A stretch of DNA of 35,536 nt from Endozoicomonas acroporae. GTDB taxonomy: Bacteria > Pseudomonadota > Gammaproteobacteria > Pseudomonadales > Endozoicomonadaceae. The notes under the pieces were generated by a model that saw only the letters and a list, made by a program, of their open reading frames with translations, was not told where the DNA came from and did no database searches. How positions within the stretch are numbered: the stretch's first letter is position 1; each line of letters opens with the position of its first letter. The DNA is taken from contig NZ_PJPV01000032.1 of assembly GCF_002864045.1 (NCBI RefSeq), positions 1 through 35,536 on the forward strand, given 5' to 3'. The position numbers were made by a program, and so were the translations under genes. Of this stretch, positions 25,680-33,274 are shown piece by piece.

Positions 25680-26237
25680 TCATGGAGTTTCAACTACAGC
25701 ATTACTCCCGACAATGACACTCCGGTCCCCGGTTGCTGACCCGCCCTGTTCACCCAACATTACTTTATAGGTGTTCATGGCCAGGGAGGTGGCTATGCCT
25801 GACTGAGCACTGTTCGTTTGAATCTGGTAAAACTCAACGCTGTACTTACCAACGCCACTGGCATTCTCGCTGCGGGGTAACGTCTGGCTGGAAGCCTGAT
25901 AGTGAATGCTTGGGCTGGGCGCTGTATTGTTGGCACCACAGGTATGTGCCAATTTCTCTGGCTCGTCCATTGTATCGTCAGGGTCGTATGGGTTATAGGG
26001 AGCCTGGTCCGCCCCACAGATGCCCCGGTCAAAACTGTCCATGCCCATAACCGCAATCTGGTTGAGCGTTGCCTGTGCCTGGTTGAACGTAATCAGCTTT
26101 ATTTCCGCATTGGCGATCATGCGCGGTGACCGGCTGGACTGGTTAACCAGTGTGACAGCAATAGTGGTCAGCATCATTAGAAACAACAGGGAAACCATCA
26201 GAATCATACCGCCCTGTTTTGCTTTGAACTGTGTCAT
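25680..26237 (-). CDS. pilX: Minor pilin PilX
   Basis: The product has 185 residues. The N-terminus KQGGMILMVSLLFLMMLTTIAVTLV followed by NAEIKLITFNQAQ is typical of PilX, whose prepilin processing site is less canonical than in other pilins. It lies 6 bp after pilW. The 79-bp gap to pilY1 holds a small hairpin (AAGCC/GGCTT). It takes part in the minor-pilin complex that primes pilus assembly. Confidence 0.92.
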   Translation of the reverse strand: MTQFKAKQGGMILMVSLLFLMMLTTIAVTLVNQSSRSPRMIANAEIKLITFNQAQATLNQIAVMGMDSFDRGICGADQAPYNPYDPDDTMDEPEKLAHTCGANNTAPSPSIHYQASSQTLPRSENASGVGKYSVEFYQIQTNSAQSGIATSLAMNTYKVMLGEQGGSATGDRSVIVGSNAVVETP

Positions 26238-26243
26238 CCCCGG

Positions 26244-27176
26244 TCACCGATAGGTCTGGTTATAGAGAAATATGGTGGTACTGGCTAAACGACGATTGCG
26301 GTTATCGCCATTGGGCTGAACAGTAATGTCGCCCATCTGGTAGGTACGAAAATCTTCAAAGCCATTGATTTGATCGGTAGTAGCCAGCAGGTAAAGTTTG
26401 ATGCTTTGTACGTCATTCCATTGTTGCTCTGTCCAGTTATTAGTGTTGGCTGGTGTTCCCTGATAGCGGTTTACCTGACCATCGCCATTATCATCAATGC
26501 CCAGAAATACGCGCATGGCTTCGATATTGTTGGCCAGTGTGGTTTCAACCAGGGCGTCATTGACAAGACGGGTCAGCCTCAGCTGATTATCCCGAAGATA
26601 AAACAGGCTGAACTGATATTCCCGAATCTCCTGGTCAGCGGAAATTAATGGCGCATTGGCAGAACGGAAAAGGTGGCCTTCCTGAGTATTGGCGACCAGG
26701 TAGTTAGTGTCTGCCGCTGGATTGGTCACCACTTCGCCAATTGCCCCCCGGAATAGCAGCCAATCAGAAGGCAGGCCATCATCGGCGGTATAATCTCCGG
26801 GCTGCCCGGCAGCGCAGCCGAAAATATCGTTACTGGCCCGTCCGGCCATAAATGCGGGGGAAGGGGTCAGGGCCGCAGCAATGCCAGTGCAATCATCGCT
26901 AACCGCCAGACCATTTTGATTGATGCTCTCTGGCGGCAAGCCATTGATATACCCTGCAGAGCGAAGGTCACGGGAGATGATGGCCAGTGCTGTGCGGGCA
27001 TTATCATTGAGAGTAATCATGGCACTGCTGTCACGCTGGGCGGTAAAGGTGTTGAGATAGAGAACGGCCACACCAGCCAGCAGAAATAGCGAAAGGGTGA
27101 CAGCGACCATCAGTTCAACCAGGGTAAACCCCTGTTGTTTTTTATCACTGCCGATGGCCCGCGGTTTTTTTATCAT
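26244..27176 (-). CDS. pilW: Minor pilin PilW
   Basis: The product has about 310 residues. The prepilin motif is KKQQG then FTLVELMVAVTLSLFLLAGVAVLYL. The body NDNARTALAIISRDLRSAGYIN is characteristic of PilW. The start was set at the ATG at 27176 because GAGGA lies 5 bp upstream. ATG at 27194 and GTG at 27203, directly abutting the pilV stop, are in-frame alternatives giving longer leaders. Confidence 0.93.
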   Translation of the reverse strand: MIKKPRAIGSDKKQQGFTLVELMVAVTLSLFLLAGVAVLYLNTFTAQRDSSAMITLNDNARTALAIISRDLRSAGYINGLPPESINQNGLAVSDDCTGIAAALTPSPAFMAGRASNDIFGCAAGQPGDYTADDGLPSDWLLFRGAIGEVVTNPAADTNYLVANTQEGHLFRSANAPLISADQEIREYQFSLFYLRDNQLRLTRLVNDALVETTLANNIEAMRVFLGIDDNGDGQVNRYQGTPANTNNWTEQQWNDVQSIKLYLLATTDQINGFEDFRTYQMGDITVQPNGDNRNRRLASTTIFLYNQTYR

Positions 27177-27203
27177 GACTTTCCTCACATCCATGTACTG
27201 CAC

Positions 27204-27755
27204 CTAACCGATTGTGGTTTGTATCACCATGACCCGACGAAGATCATTATCCGCTGTGGATCGATAGCCTGCATCTGCGTCTCCGCAGGTAACCGCTGCC
27301 CTGGTATCGGGGCGGGTAAATTTTCCCCGCCAGACAATCGTCAGGGTCACGTCGGTATTGTTGATGTTGATGCATGCCCTTGGTGAAATGAGACCACCCG
27401 CGCCTGTGTTTGCAGCAGTTTGCACCTCATTACCAAAGAGAGCCGAGCCCCATTGCCAGAGGTCAAAGGCGGCTGTTTGCGCGGGTGCACAGTTAGAATT
27501 CGCCCCGTCGCACAGGGTTGCTGGCTGGGCTGGTGCGGCAGCAATATCGCCGTTGTAGCTGGCCAGCCCGGAATTATTGGCATTAATACGGGCTAACAGA
27601 TCCTCAGCCAGTTGTAAGGCAATGGATCTTTGTTGTACTTCAACAATGTTCTTTCGGGACTCAACCACGAGACCGGCAATGCCTAACAATCCCACTGATA
27701 TGATGATCATGGCCACCAGCACTTCAATCATGGTAAAGCCGTTATTTCTGTTCAT
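27204..27755 (-). CDS. pilV: Minor pilin PilV
   Basis: The product has 183 residues, with leader MNRNNG and mature FTMIEVLVAMIIISVGLLGIAGL, then QQRSIALQLAEDLLARINANN as in PilV. The ATG at 27755 has AGGA 8 bp upstream; a GTG one codon earlier is possible. It overlaps the end of fimT, indicating translational coupling. Confidence 0.93.
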   Translation of the reverse strand: MNRNNGFTMIEVLVAMIIISVGLLGIAGLVVESRKNIVEVQQRSIALQLAEDLLARINANNSGLASYNGDIAAAPAQPATLCDGANSNCAPAQTAAFDLWQWGSALFGNEVQTAANTGAGGLISPRACININNTDVTLTIVWRGKFTRPDTRAAVTCGDADAGYRSTADNDLRRVMVIQTTIG

Positions 27756-28275
27756 CACTTATTTCCTGGGTTTTGCCGGTTTCTGTCTCAACCTGTTCCT
27801 GAACCTTTCCGGTTACCAATAGTGATGCAGCGCCACCACCATCAATACTTAATATTGCAGTATGAGAAGCTTTGGCATCATTGATAAAAACATTGGCACC
27901 GGTGAAAAGCCCCCGTGCATCAAAGCTGAACTGTGCGGCAGTGGAATTGACTGCGGTACCCGAAAGGGGAGGGAGTTGCATTATGGTGACACCATTGGCG
28001 GTTACCGTGCCATTACTTCCTGCCCAGCCATTATCCGGTGAGATAATAACATCAGTACCACGGGTGATCGCTTCTGAGCGGGCAAATGCCAGGATGCTCT
28101 GTATCTCTTCGGCATGACTGCGAACCCGATTATTGGCAATACTCTCGGTAAGGGAGGGATAGGCAATAGACGACAGAATGCTTAGAACGGTCAGGGTGAT
28201 GATCAATTCTACCAAAGTAAAGCCAGCAGAATTTTCAGGTATGAACTCTCTTATCTTTTCATCCATTTTTTTCAT
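27742..28275 (-). CDS. fimT: Minor pilin FimT/FimU (GspH-like)
   Basis: The product has 177 residues. A long leader ends at G18 (ENSAG), then FTLVELIITLTVLSILSSIAYPSL. The GspH/FimT body has SILAFARSEAITRGTDV and a C-terminal beta region. It is the first gene of the minor-pilin operon fimT-pilV-pilW-pilX-pilY1-pilE. No clear ribosome-binding site is seen before the ATG. The last 25 residues are polar (Glu/Gln/Thr), longer than usual. Confidence 0.9.
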   Translation of the reverse strand: MKKMDEKIREFIPENSAGFTLVELIITLTVLSILSSIAYPSLTESIANNRVRSHAEEIQSILAFARSEAITRGTDVIISPDNGWAGSNGTVTANGVTIMQLPPLSGTAVNSTAAQFSFDARGLFTGANVFINDAKASHTAILSIDGGGAASLLVTGKVQEQVETETGKTQEISDEQK

Positions 28276-28422
28276 CGATGGTGCTGATGGCGTTATTGTT
28301 ATTATTAAAAGTCAGTGATTGTATATCTTTTCTCACCTGATTTCTCACGTTATTCGAGATGAGCGGTAGCTATTTTTGGATAAATGGCAATGATTTTCCC
28401 GATATAAGAGAGTTTCGACAAT
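28276..28422 (-). promoter_or_regulatory. Upstream region of the minor-pilin operon
   Basis: A weak sigma70-like pair is visible on the minus strand: GTGAGA, 17 bp, TATACA. The sequence GTGAGAAA occurs twice in tandem nearby, a possible binding site. The region lies between the operon and the terminator at 28425-28462, so the pilin promoter must be here. Confidence 0.35.
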
Positions 28423-28424
28423 AA

Positions 28425-28462
28425 AAAAAGCCAGCCCTCAAGTTATCCAGGGCTGGCTTTTT
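28425..28462 (-). terminator. Rho-independent terminator after the SCP2 gene
   Basis: A perfect 14-bp stem (AAAAAGCCAGCCCT with AGGGCTGGCTTTTT) closes a 10-base loop. It lies 57 bp after the SCP2 stop on the minus strand and is symmetric enough to work in both directions. It separates the SCP2 gene from the pilin operon. Confidence 0.92.
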
Positions 28463-28519
28463 GGGATGGTCTATCAGGGGACAACTTTTTTTCACAAACA
28501 GTTAACAAGCAGTCGTCTA

Positions 28520-28834
28520 TTAGTTAGGGAAATAGGCACCAAGCTTGGTGGCTAACATCATATTGCCTTCAGCACGCAACTTACCCATCATAAATGCCTG
28601 CATGCCATCAATTTCTCCTGACATTACACCGGACATGGTTTCACTGTCCATAATCAGTGTTACGCTAGGATCGTCATGGGTGCCAGCAACAATATCCAGA
28701 GCCCCATCTTTAATGATCAGATGGTAGGCATCAGCATCTTCGATATCAAACTGGAAAATCTCATCGACGCCCGCAGCTGCATCGGTATTAAAACGGCTTT
28801 TCATGGACTCAATGATTTCGGCAGGAGTGCTCAT
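28520..28834 (-). CDS. SCP2 sterol-carrier/lipid-binding domain protein
   Basis: This 104-residue protein is a single SCP2 domain. Characteristic segments are FQFDIEDADAYHLIIKDGALDIVAG, DPSVTLIMDSETMSGVMSGEIDGMQAFMMGKLRAEGNMMLATKLG. The fold binds lipids or acyl-CoA in a hydrophobic cavity. The ATG at 28834 (MSTPAEIIESM) was chosen for family fit, with AAGGA about 12 bp upstream; the frame opens 11 codons earlier. It is a single gene with its own terminator and is divergent from sohB. Confidence 0.93.
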   Translation of the reverse strand: MSTPAEIIESMKSRFNTDAAAGVDEIFQFDIEDADAYHLIIKDGALDIVAGTHDDPSVTLIMDSETMSGVMSGEIDGMQAFMMGKLRAEGNMMLATKLGAYFPN

Positions 28835-28991
28835 ATTTTCTTTATCCTTCTTCTTAACATTAAGCATTTCTGGTTAGACAGAAAGGATGTTATGAGTATT
28901 TGCCGAATGTGTCAATGAAATTCAAACGCTTGTATGAATCTCTAACGGTAACAATTTCCGGCACCCATCACTTTTTTATAGTCCCCGCCAA

Positions 28992-29008
28992 TGATAAATC
29001 AGTTATCA
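28992..29008. promoter_or_regulatory. Inverted repeat in the SCP2 / sohB divergent region
   Basis: TGATAAATCAGTTATCA is a 6-5-6 inverted repeat, 50 bp upstream of the sohB start, in the 224-bp spacer. It overlaps possible -10 sequences (TATCAT, CATATA). No other signal stands out in the spacer. Confidence 0.3.
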
Positions 29009-29058
29009 TATAGGCCATTTTGATATTGGAACTCACAAGCCTTTCTAAGGAGGTCCCT

Positions 29059-30108
29059 TTGGAGTATCTGGCAGACTTTATTTTGTTTTTGGCCAAAACG
29101 TTTACCCTGATTGGCGGTGTGGTGATTTTAGTGGCTCTGGTGACAGCAATAGGCCAGAAAGCCAGAAAAATGCACAAGGGACATCTTGAGATTACTCGTC
29201 TTAATGAACACTACGAGCACCTTCAGGCGGATTTGAAACATGCCTTACTGGATAAGGCTGAGCTGAAAAAAGAAGCCAAAGAGCAGAAGGAAAAGGCGAA
29301 GCTGGAGAAAAAAGCCAAAAAGAATAAAGAGTGTGAGGAAGAGGGTAAACCAAGAGTTTTCATACTGGATTTTCATGGCGATATTAAAGCCTCAGCGGTC
29401 AAATCGCTGAGGGAAGAGATTACTGCGGTTCTTTCTCTGGCAGATAAAGAGCGGGACGAAGTGGTGATCCGGCTGGAAAGTGGTGGTGGCCTGGTTCATT
29501 CCTATGGTTTAGCTGCATCCCAGCTGAAGCGAATCCGCGATAAAGGGATTAAGTTGACGGTCACCGTCGATAAAGTGGCTGCCAGTGGTGGCTATATGAT
29601 GGCCTGTGTTGCCAATCATATTGTTGCAGCACCTTTTGCGGTACTGGGCTCTATTGGCGTAATGGCACAGTTGCCCAATGTTCACCGTCTTTTGAAAAAG
29701 CATGATGTGGATATTGAGTTACACACTGCCGGTGAGTTCAAGCGCACTTTGACCGTTCTTGGGCAAAATACCGAAAAAGGACGGCAGAAATTTATCCAGG
29801 ATATGGAAGATACACATCTGCTATTCAAGGATTTTGTCAAGACTGAACGGGAAGTTGTTGATATTGATCAGGTTTCAACCGGTGAGATCTGGTATGGTCA
29901 GAAAGCCCTGACGCTCAACCTTATTGATGAGATCAGCACCAGTGATGAGTATATCTACCGGAGGGTCGATGAGGTTGTTCTGGTACAGGTTGAGTATGTA
30001 ATGAAAAAAGGCGTTGCCGACAAACTGGGGATGGCGGCTGAGTCAGCCCTGGATAACACCTTAATGAAGTGGTGGGGACGGTTTAACACCAGTCGCTTCT
30101 TTTCTTAG
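29059..30108 (+). CDS. sohB: Inner-membrane protease SohB (S49 family)
   Basis: The 349-residue product matches the E. coli SohB length. One N-terminal membrane helix (about 6-32) is followed by a highly charged Lys/Glu coiled stretch (about 55-97), then the S49 peptidase domain. The nucleophile is S176 in VAASGGYMMA and the general-base Lys is K228 in GEFKRTLTV. The start is a TTG at 29059 with a near-perfect AAGGAGGT 4-5 bp upstream. The frame extends to 29020, but the upstream codons include the ribosome-binding site. It probably degrades membrane or signal peptides on the periplasmic side. Confidence 0.95.
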   Translation: MEYLADFILFLAKTFTLIGGVVILVALVTAIGQKARKMHKGHLEITRLNEHYEHLQADLKHALLDKAELKKEAKEQKEKAKLEKKAKKNKECEEEGKPRVFILDFHGDIKASAVKSLREEITAVLSLADKERDEVVIRLESGGGLVHSYGLAASQLKRIRDKGIKLTVTVDKVAASGGYMMACVANHIVAAPFAVLGSIGVMAQLPNVHRLLKKHDVDIELHTAGEFKRTLTVLGQNTEKGRQKFIQDMEDTHLLFKDFVKTEREVVDIDQVSTGEIWYGQKALTLNLIDEISTSDEYIYRRVDEVVLVQVEYVMKKGVADKLGMAAESALDNTLMKWWGRFNTSRFFS

Positions 30109-30225
30109 CAGTACCCGGTTCTTCAGGGATTCATCATTTTTGTTCTTATCTGCGCTGATTAAATTTGAACTATAGATCTAAATAGCAGTCAAATGCTCTA
30201 TCAGTTATTCAAATGGACAATAATA

Positions 30226-31464
30226 ATGAACCCTGTTGAAGCATCAGTAGCGACTGGTTACCATCATAATCAGTCGCATAATGACAATAATGTCGGTGAG
30301 ACTAAGCATTGGACGCAGTCCAGAACCGTTCGGGCAGTTGCCGGGGTGGCCGTTTTAGCTTTAGGAGGGCTTGCGGGCCTGGCTGTTTCTTTGTTTGCCA
30401 GCCCCCTGGCTGCGATTATTGCCGCTGGTGCTGTAACTGCAGTACTTGGGGTGTGTGTCATTGGGTATTTTTACCACCATAGGGGTGGAAACATCACAAC
30501 GACACCATCTGATATACAGCCGCCAGAGCCCATCTCAGCGGATACAGTTAGTCCTGAAGCTCCCATTCAGCCATCTCCATCCACTGCTTCATATATTCCA
30601 CCATCGTCACCGACGCCATCCACTGCTTCGTATGTTCCACCATCCACTGCTTCTTATGTTCCACCATCGGCAGCGACCCCATCCACTGCTCCTTATGTAG
30701 ACCCGCCAAGGTTTGCAAATTATGATTCTTATGTGCGGTCGGCACCACCTCCATACTCCGCCTTTGCTGAGCCTCCTGCTTCAGCAGGGACTGCGGCCGC
30801 GCATGTGCCTCCAGTAACATCAAATCCCCTTCCTGCCGAGCCTCCCCCGGCCTACACGCCATTACCGGGATTCGTTGTAGCAGACCCTTTTGAGCCGCCA
30901 CCAGCTTATGAAATAGTGGGGCCAGAGGAATATATACAGATGCAGGAAACAGATGTGGATGCTTTGTTGAGGCAGCATGGGGAAACTATTTATCGAAGTA
31001 GTCGAGACGGTAATTGCCTGTACGATTCAGCAGCCCACCAATGCCCGGAAATAGCCAGAGATGCAACAGATCTTCGTCAACAGGTTGCCCGTTTTGCAAG
31101 AGAATGGCAGCAGCTCTATCCAGATGGCAACAGCCATTTTTCACCTATCGAGGCACGAGCCTATGCGAGATTAAAAGGTGATGTTGGTTATGACGCTGGC
31201 AATACCACTATAACTAATGGCCTTGACGAAATAGCCGCTCCGGGATGTTTTTCAGACCATATAGATACTTTTTTCCTGGCACAGGTTGCCAAAATGCCAG
31301 TCATTGTCATAGATATTAATAACAATGTGACTCTTGCTGTCGATAAACATGGTCGATCCATTGATTGGCTTGATGCTTATGACAGTAGCCTGGTTCCCCG
31401 CAGGAAAATTCTCCTGGTGATTGATGGCCCACACTTTATGGGACGGCAGATGGCCCAGAATTAA
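30226..31464 (+). CDS. OTU-like cysteine protease with membrane hairpin and PPxY motifs (putative effector)
   Basis: The product has 412 residues. After a polar N-terminus, two adjacent membrane helices span about 34-57 and 60-82. A Pro/Ser/Thr-rich region (95-230) follows, with three near-identical repeats of the PSTASYVPP type and three PPxY motifs: PPPY at 174-177 and PPAY at 207-210 and 225-228. PPxY motifs bind WW domains of eukaryotic NEDD4-family ligases. The C-terminal domain (about 245-408) has OTU features: D261-G-N-C264-L-Y with nucleophile C264, and H403 in GPHF. OTU enzymes remove ubiquitin. The ATG at 30226 was preferred (GGA 8 bp upstream); the frame opens at 30193. Activity and translocation are inferred. 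It is a lone gene between sohB and the antiporter. Confidence 0.85.
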   Translation: MNPVEASVATGYHHNQSHNDNNVGETKHWTQSRTVRAVAGVAVLALGGLAGLAVSLFASPLAAIIAAGAVTAVLGVCVIGYFYHHRGGNITTTPSDIQPPEPISADTVSPEAPIQPSPSTASYIPPSSPTPSTASYVPPSTASYVPPSAATPSTAPYVDPPRFANYDSYVRSAPPPYSAFAEPPASAGTAAAHVPPVTSNPLPAEPPPAYTPLPGFVVADPFEPPPAYEIVGPEEYIQMQETDVDALLRQHGETIYRSSRDGNCLYDSAAHQCPEIARDATDLRQQVARFAREWQQLYPDGNSHFSPIEARAYARLKGDVGYDAGNTTITNGLDEIAAPGCFSDHIDTFFLAQVAKMPVIVIDINNNVTLAVDKHGRSIDWLDAYDSSLVPRRKILLVIDGPHFMGRQMAQN

Positions 31465-31485
31465 TTATTCTGCTCCATATCCGTC

Positions 31486-32661
31486 TTAATCCCTTCTCAA
31501 GCGTTCTGACAGGGCAATAGGGGATTCAAAGCGGAACACGACGATGTAGGAAGATACCAGCAGTGAGAGTATCGCTGTTGCCTGGATAATATGCGCTGAA
31601 ATCTCGCCAATCAGATTCTGTCCGCTGGCAAAAGCCGCTATCAGTATTGAAAACTCGCTGGTCTGACCTAATCGAAAGCCGACTTCCCAGGCTGTGGACC
31701 GATTTTCACTGACCTTGCGCAGCAGAAAACCAAAAACTAACGGCTTGATCAGGATAACAGCCCCGGTCATCACCGTTGCCGGAAAAAGTACCTGGGCAAG
31801 CAAGTCAAGATTGAAACTGGCCCCGATAGAAAAGAAGAACAGCACCAGGAAAAAATCTCGTAACGGTTTAAGATTGATGGCTATATATTGGGCGATTGGA
31901 CTGGTGGCAATACTGATACCGGCAATAAAGGCACCAATTTCATAGGAGAGGTTCAGGCTATGCGCTAACTCCGCAAAGCCAAGACACCAGCCCAGGGCCA
32001 TCAAAAACAGATATTCATGAAAACGGTCAAAGCGGACCATCAATGGCAGCAGCAGGTATTTGACCAGCATAATAGCGGTGAAGATCAAGGCTGGCAGGGC
32101 AATAAAGGCCATGATCAATTCGTTGTAGTTAGCACTGTGCGACGGATTCAGATTGTATAGCAGCAAAAGTGCAATAATGGCCATCAAATCCTGCAAAAGC
32201 AACAGGCTGACCATGATCTCACCGGTATGCCTGTGATGCAGCACGGTGGTTGGCAAAAGTTTAATGCCGATGATCGTGCTGGAAAACATCATGGTTGCTC
32301 CAATGATGATCGCCTCGTTCTGGGGCAGGCCAAATGTTAGCCCGAGTCCATAGCCCGTCAAGGCAAAGATAAATGAGCTTAGTAAGCCAACGGTAGCCGT
32401 TTTCCTGAGCAGATGGGCAAGGTGACTTGGTTGCATGTCCAGCCCGAGAAGGAACAGCAAGAAGATGATGCCAACATGGGCAATATCATTGAGGAGATTG
32501 GTGTCATTAACCACTTCCAGTCCAAACGGGCCGAGTATGGCACCGAGGGCTATATAGGCTACCAGCAGGGGCTGGCGGGTGAACAAGGCTCCGGTAGCGA
32601 GAATCGCTGTCCCGGTGAAAATAAGAAAAAAAGAGAAGAGCAGGGAACCGCTTTCCATCAT
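31486..32661 (-). CDS. CPA2-family cation/proton antiporter (KefB/YbaL-like membrane domain)
   Basis: This 391-residue protein is almost entirely hydrophobic, with about 11-13 helices. Family signatures include YIALGAILGPFGL, GIIFLLFLLGLDM, MMFSSTIIGIKLL, LLLQDLMAII and EIGAFIAGISIA. It lacks the cytoplasmic TrkA-N domain of KefB/KefC, so it is a membrane-only member. It probably exchanges Na+ or K+ for protons; the ion is not predictable here. It converges with the OTU gene (21-bp gap) and lies downstream of the cysI operon terminator, so it needs its own promoter in 32662-32733, where an AACCAA/TTGGTT inverted repeat (32701-32716) is seen. Confidence 0.92.
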   Translation of the reverse strand: MMESGSLLFSFFLIFTGTAILATGALFTRQPLLVAYIALGAILGPFGLEVVNDTNLLNDIAHVGIIFLLFLLGLDMQPSHLAHLLRKTATVGLLSSFIFALTGYGLGLTFGLPQNEAIIIGATMMFSSTIIGIKLLPTTVLHHRHTGEIMVSLLLLQDLMAIIALLLLYNLNPSHSANYNELIMAFIALPALIFTAIMLVKYLLLPLMVRFDRFHEYLFLMALGWCLGFAELAHSLNLSYEIGAFIAGISIATSPIAQYIAINLKPLRDFFLVLFFFSIGASFNLDLLAQVLFPATVMTGAVILIKPLVFGFLLRKVSENRSTAWEVGFRLGQTSEFSILIAAFASGQNLIGEISAHIIQATAILSLLVSSYIVVFRFESPIALSERLRRD

Positions 32662-32733
32662 TCAGGCTCATTCTTGGATTATTTATGGAAAGGACAGTAT
32701 AACCAACAGTTTGGTTTTCGTGCAGAAGAAGGG

Positions 32734-32762
32734 AAAAATCTCTTCCTATTAAGGAAGAGATT
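32734..32762 (-). terminator. Rho-independent terminator of the cysI operon
   Basis: On the minus strand an 11-bp stem (AATCTCTTCCT with AGGAAGAGATT) closes a 4-base loop and continues into a run of five T. It lies 11 bp after the DUF934 stop codon. Confidence 0.88.
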
Positions 32763-32773
32763 CCAAACTGTGG

Positions 32774-33274
32774 TCAGAGCTGATGCCTCAACCGATACAC
32801 AGGTGGTAATTTATCGGCAGCGGTTTGATAGTCCGTACTAAATGTGGTCAGAGCCGCCAGGGCGTAATCCGGATTCTGATCTTCCCTTAATCTGAAACTA
32901 CTGAATCCACAGCGCTTGAGGTAATAGAGCTGATCCACAAGAATGTCGCCTATGGCTCTTATATCACCGCGGTAATCAAAGCGCTCCCGAAGCAAACGGG
33001 CCAGAGAGTAGCCACGACCATCCATAAACCTGGGAAAGTTAACGGCGATGATTTCAAACTGGTTCAGGGCATTGGCCACCGTTTCAGGTTCGTCGTCACT
33101 GTCAAACCAGATGCCAACCTGACCTTTATGCAGGCCATTGGTTTTAACCGCCTGATCAATTGACGACACATGGAAGAGCACATTGCCATCAGGTAATACG
33201 GGCTCTTCCGGATCCTGCTGCAGAATCTGAAAGTCATCATTACTGATTTGCTGATCCTTAAGCAGCTTTGGCAT
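32774..33274 (-). CDS. DUF934 protein of the sulfite reductase operon
   Basis: The product has 166 residues. The start MPKLLKD at 33274 has AAGGAG upstream and overlaps the cysI end by 17 bp. Core motifs are VGIWFDSDDEPE, AVNFPRFMDGRGYSLARLLRERFDYRGDIRAIGDILVDQLYYLKRCGFSSF, typical of the family found next to cysI in many proteobacteria. Its function is not established; a role in sulfite reduction is inferred from the constant neighbourhood. Soluble, with no signal peptide. Confidence 0.93.
   Translation of the reverse strand: MPKLLKDQQISNDDFQILQQDPEEPVLPDGNVLFHVSSIDQAVKTNGLHKGQVGIWFDSDDEPETVANALNQFEIIAVNFPRFMDGRGYSLARLLRERFDYRGDIRAIGDILVDQLYYLKRCGFSSFRLREDQNPDYALAALTTFSTDYQTAADKLPPVYRLRHQL

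Noticed and set aside
30548..30901. Minus-strand 117-residue ORF opposite the Pro-rich region of the OTU protein
   Set aside because: It is a mirror of the repeated PSTASYVPP codons. It has no ribosome-binding site and a low-complexity Trp/Met/Glu product.
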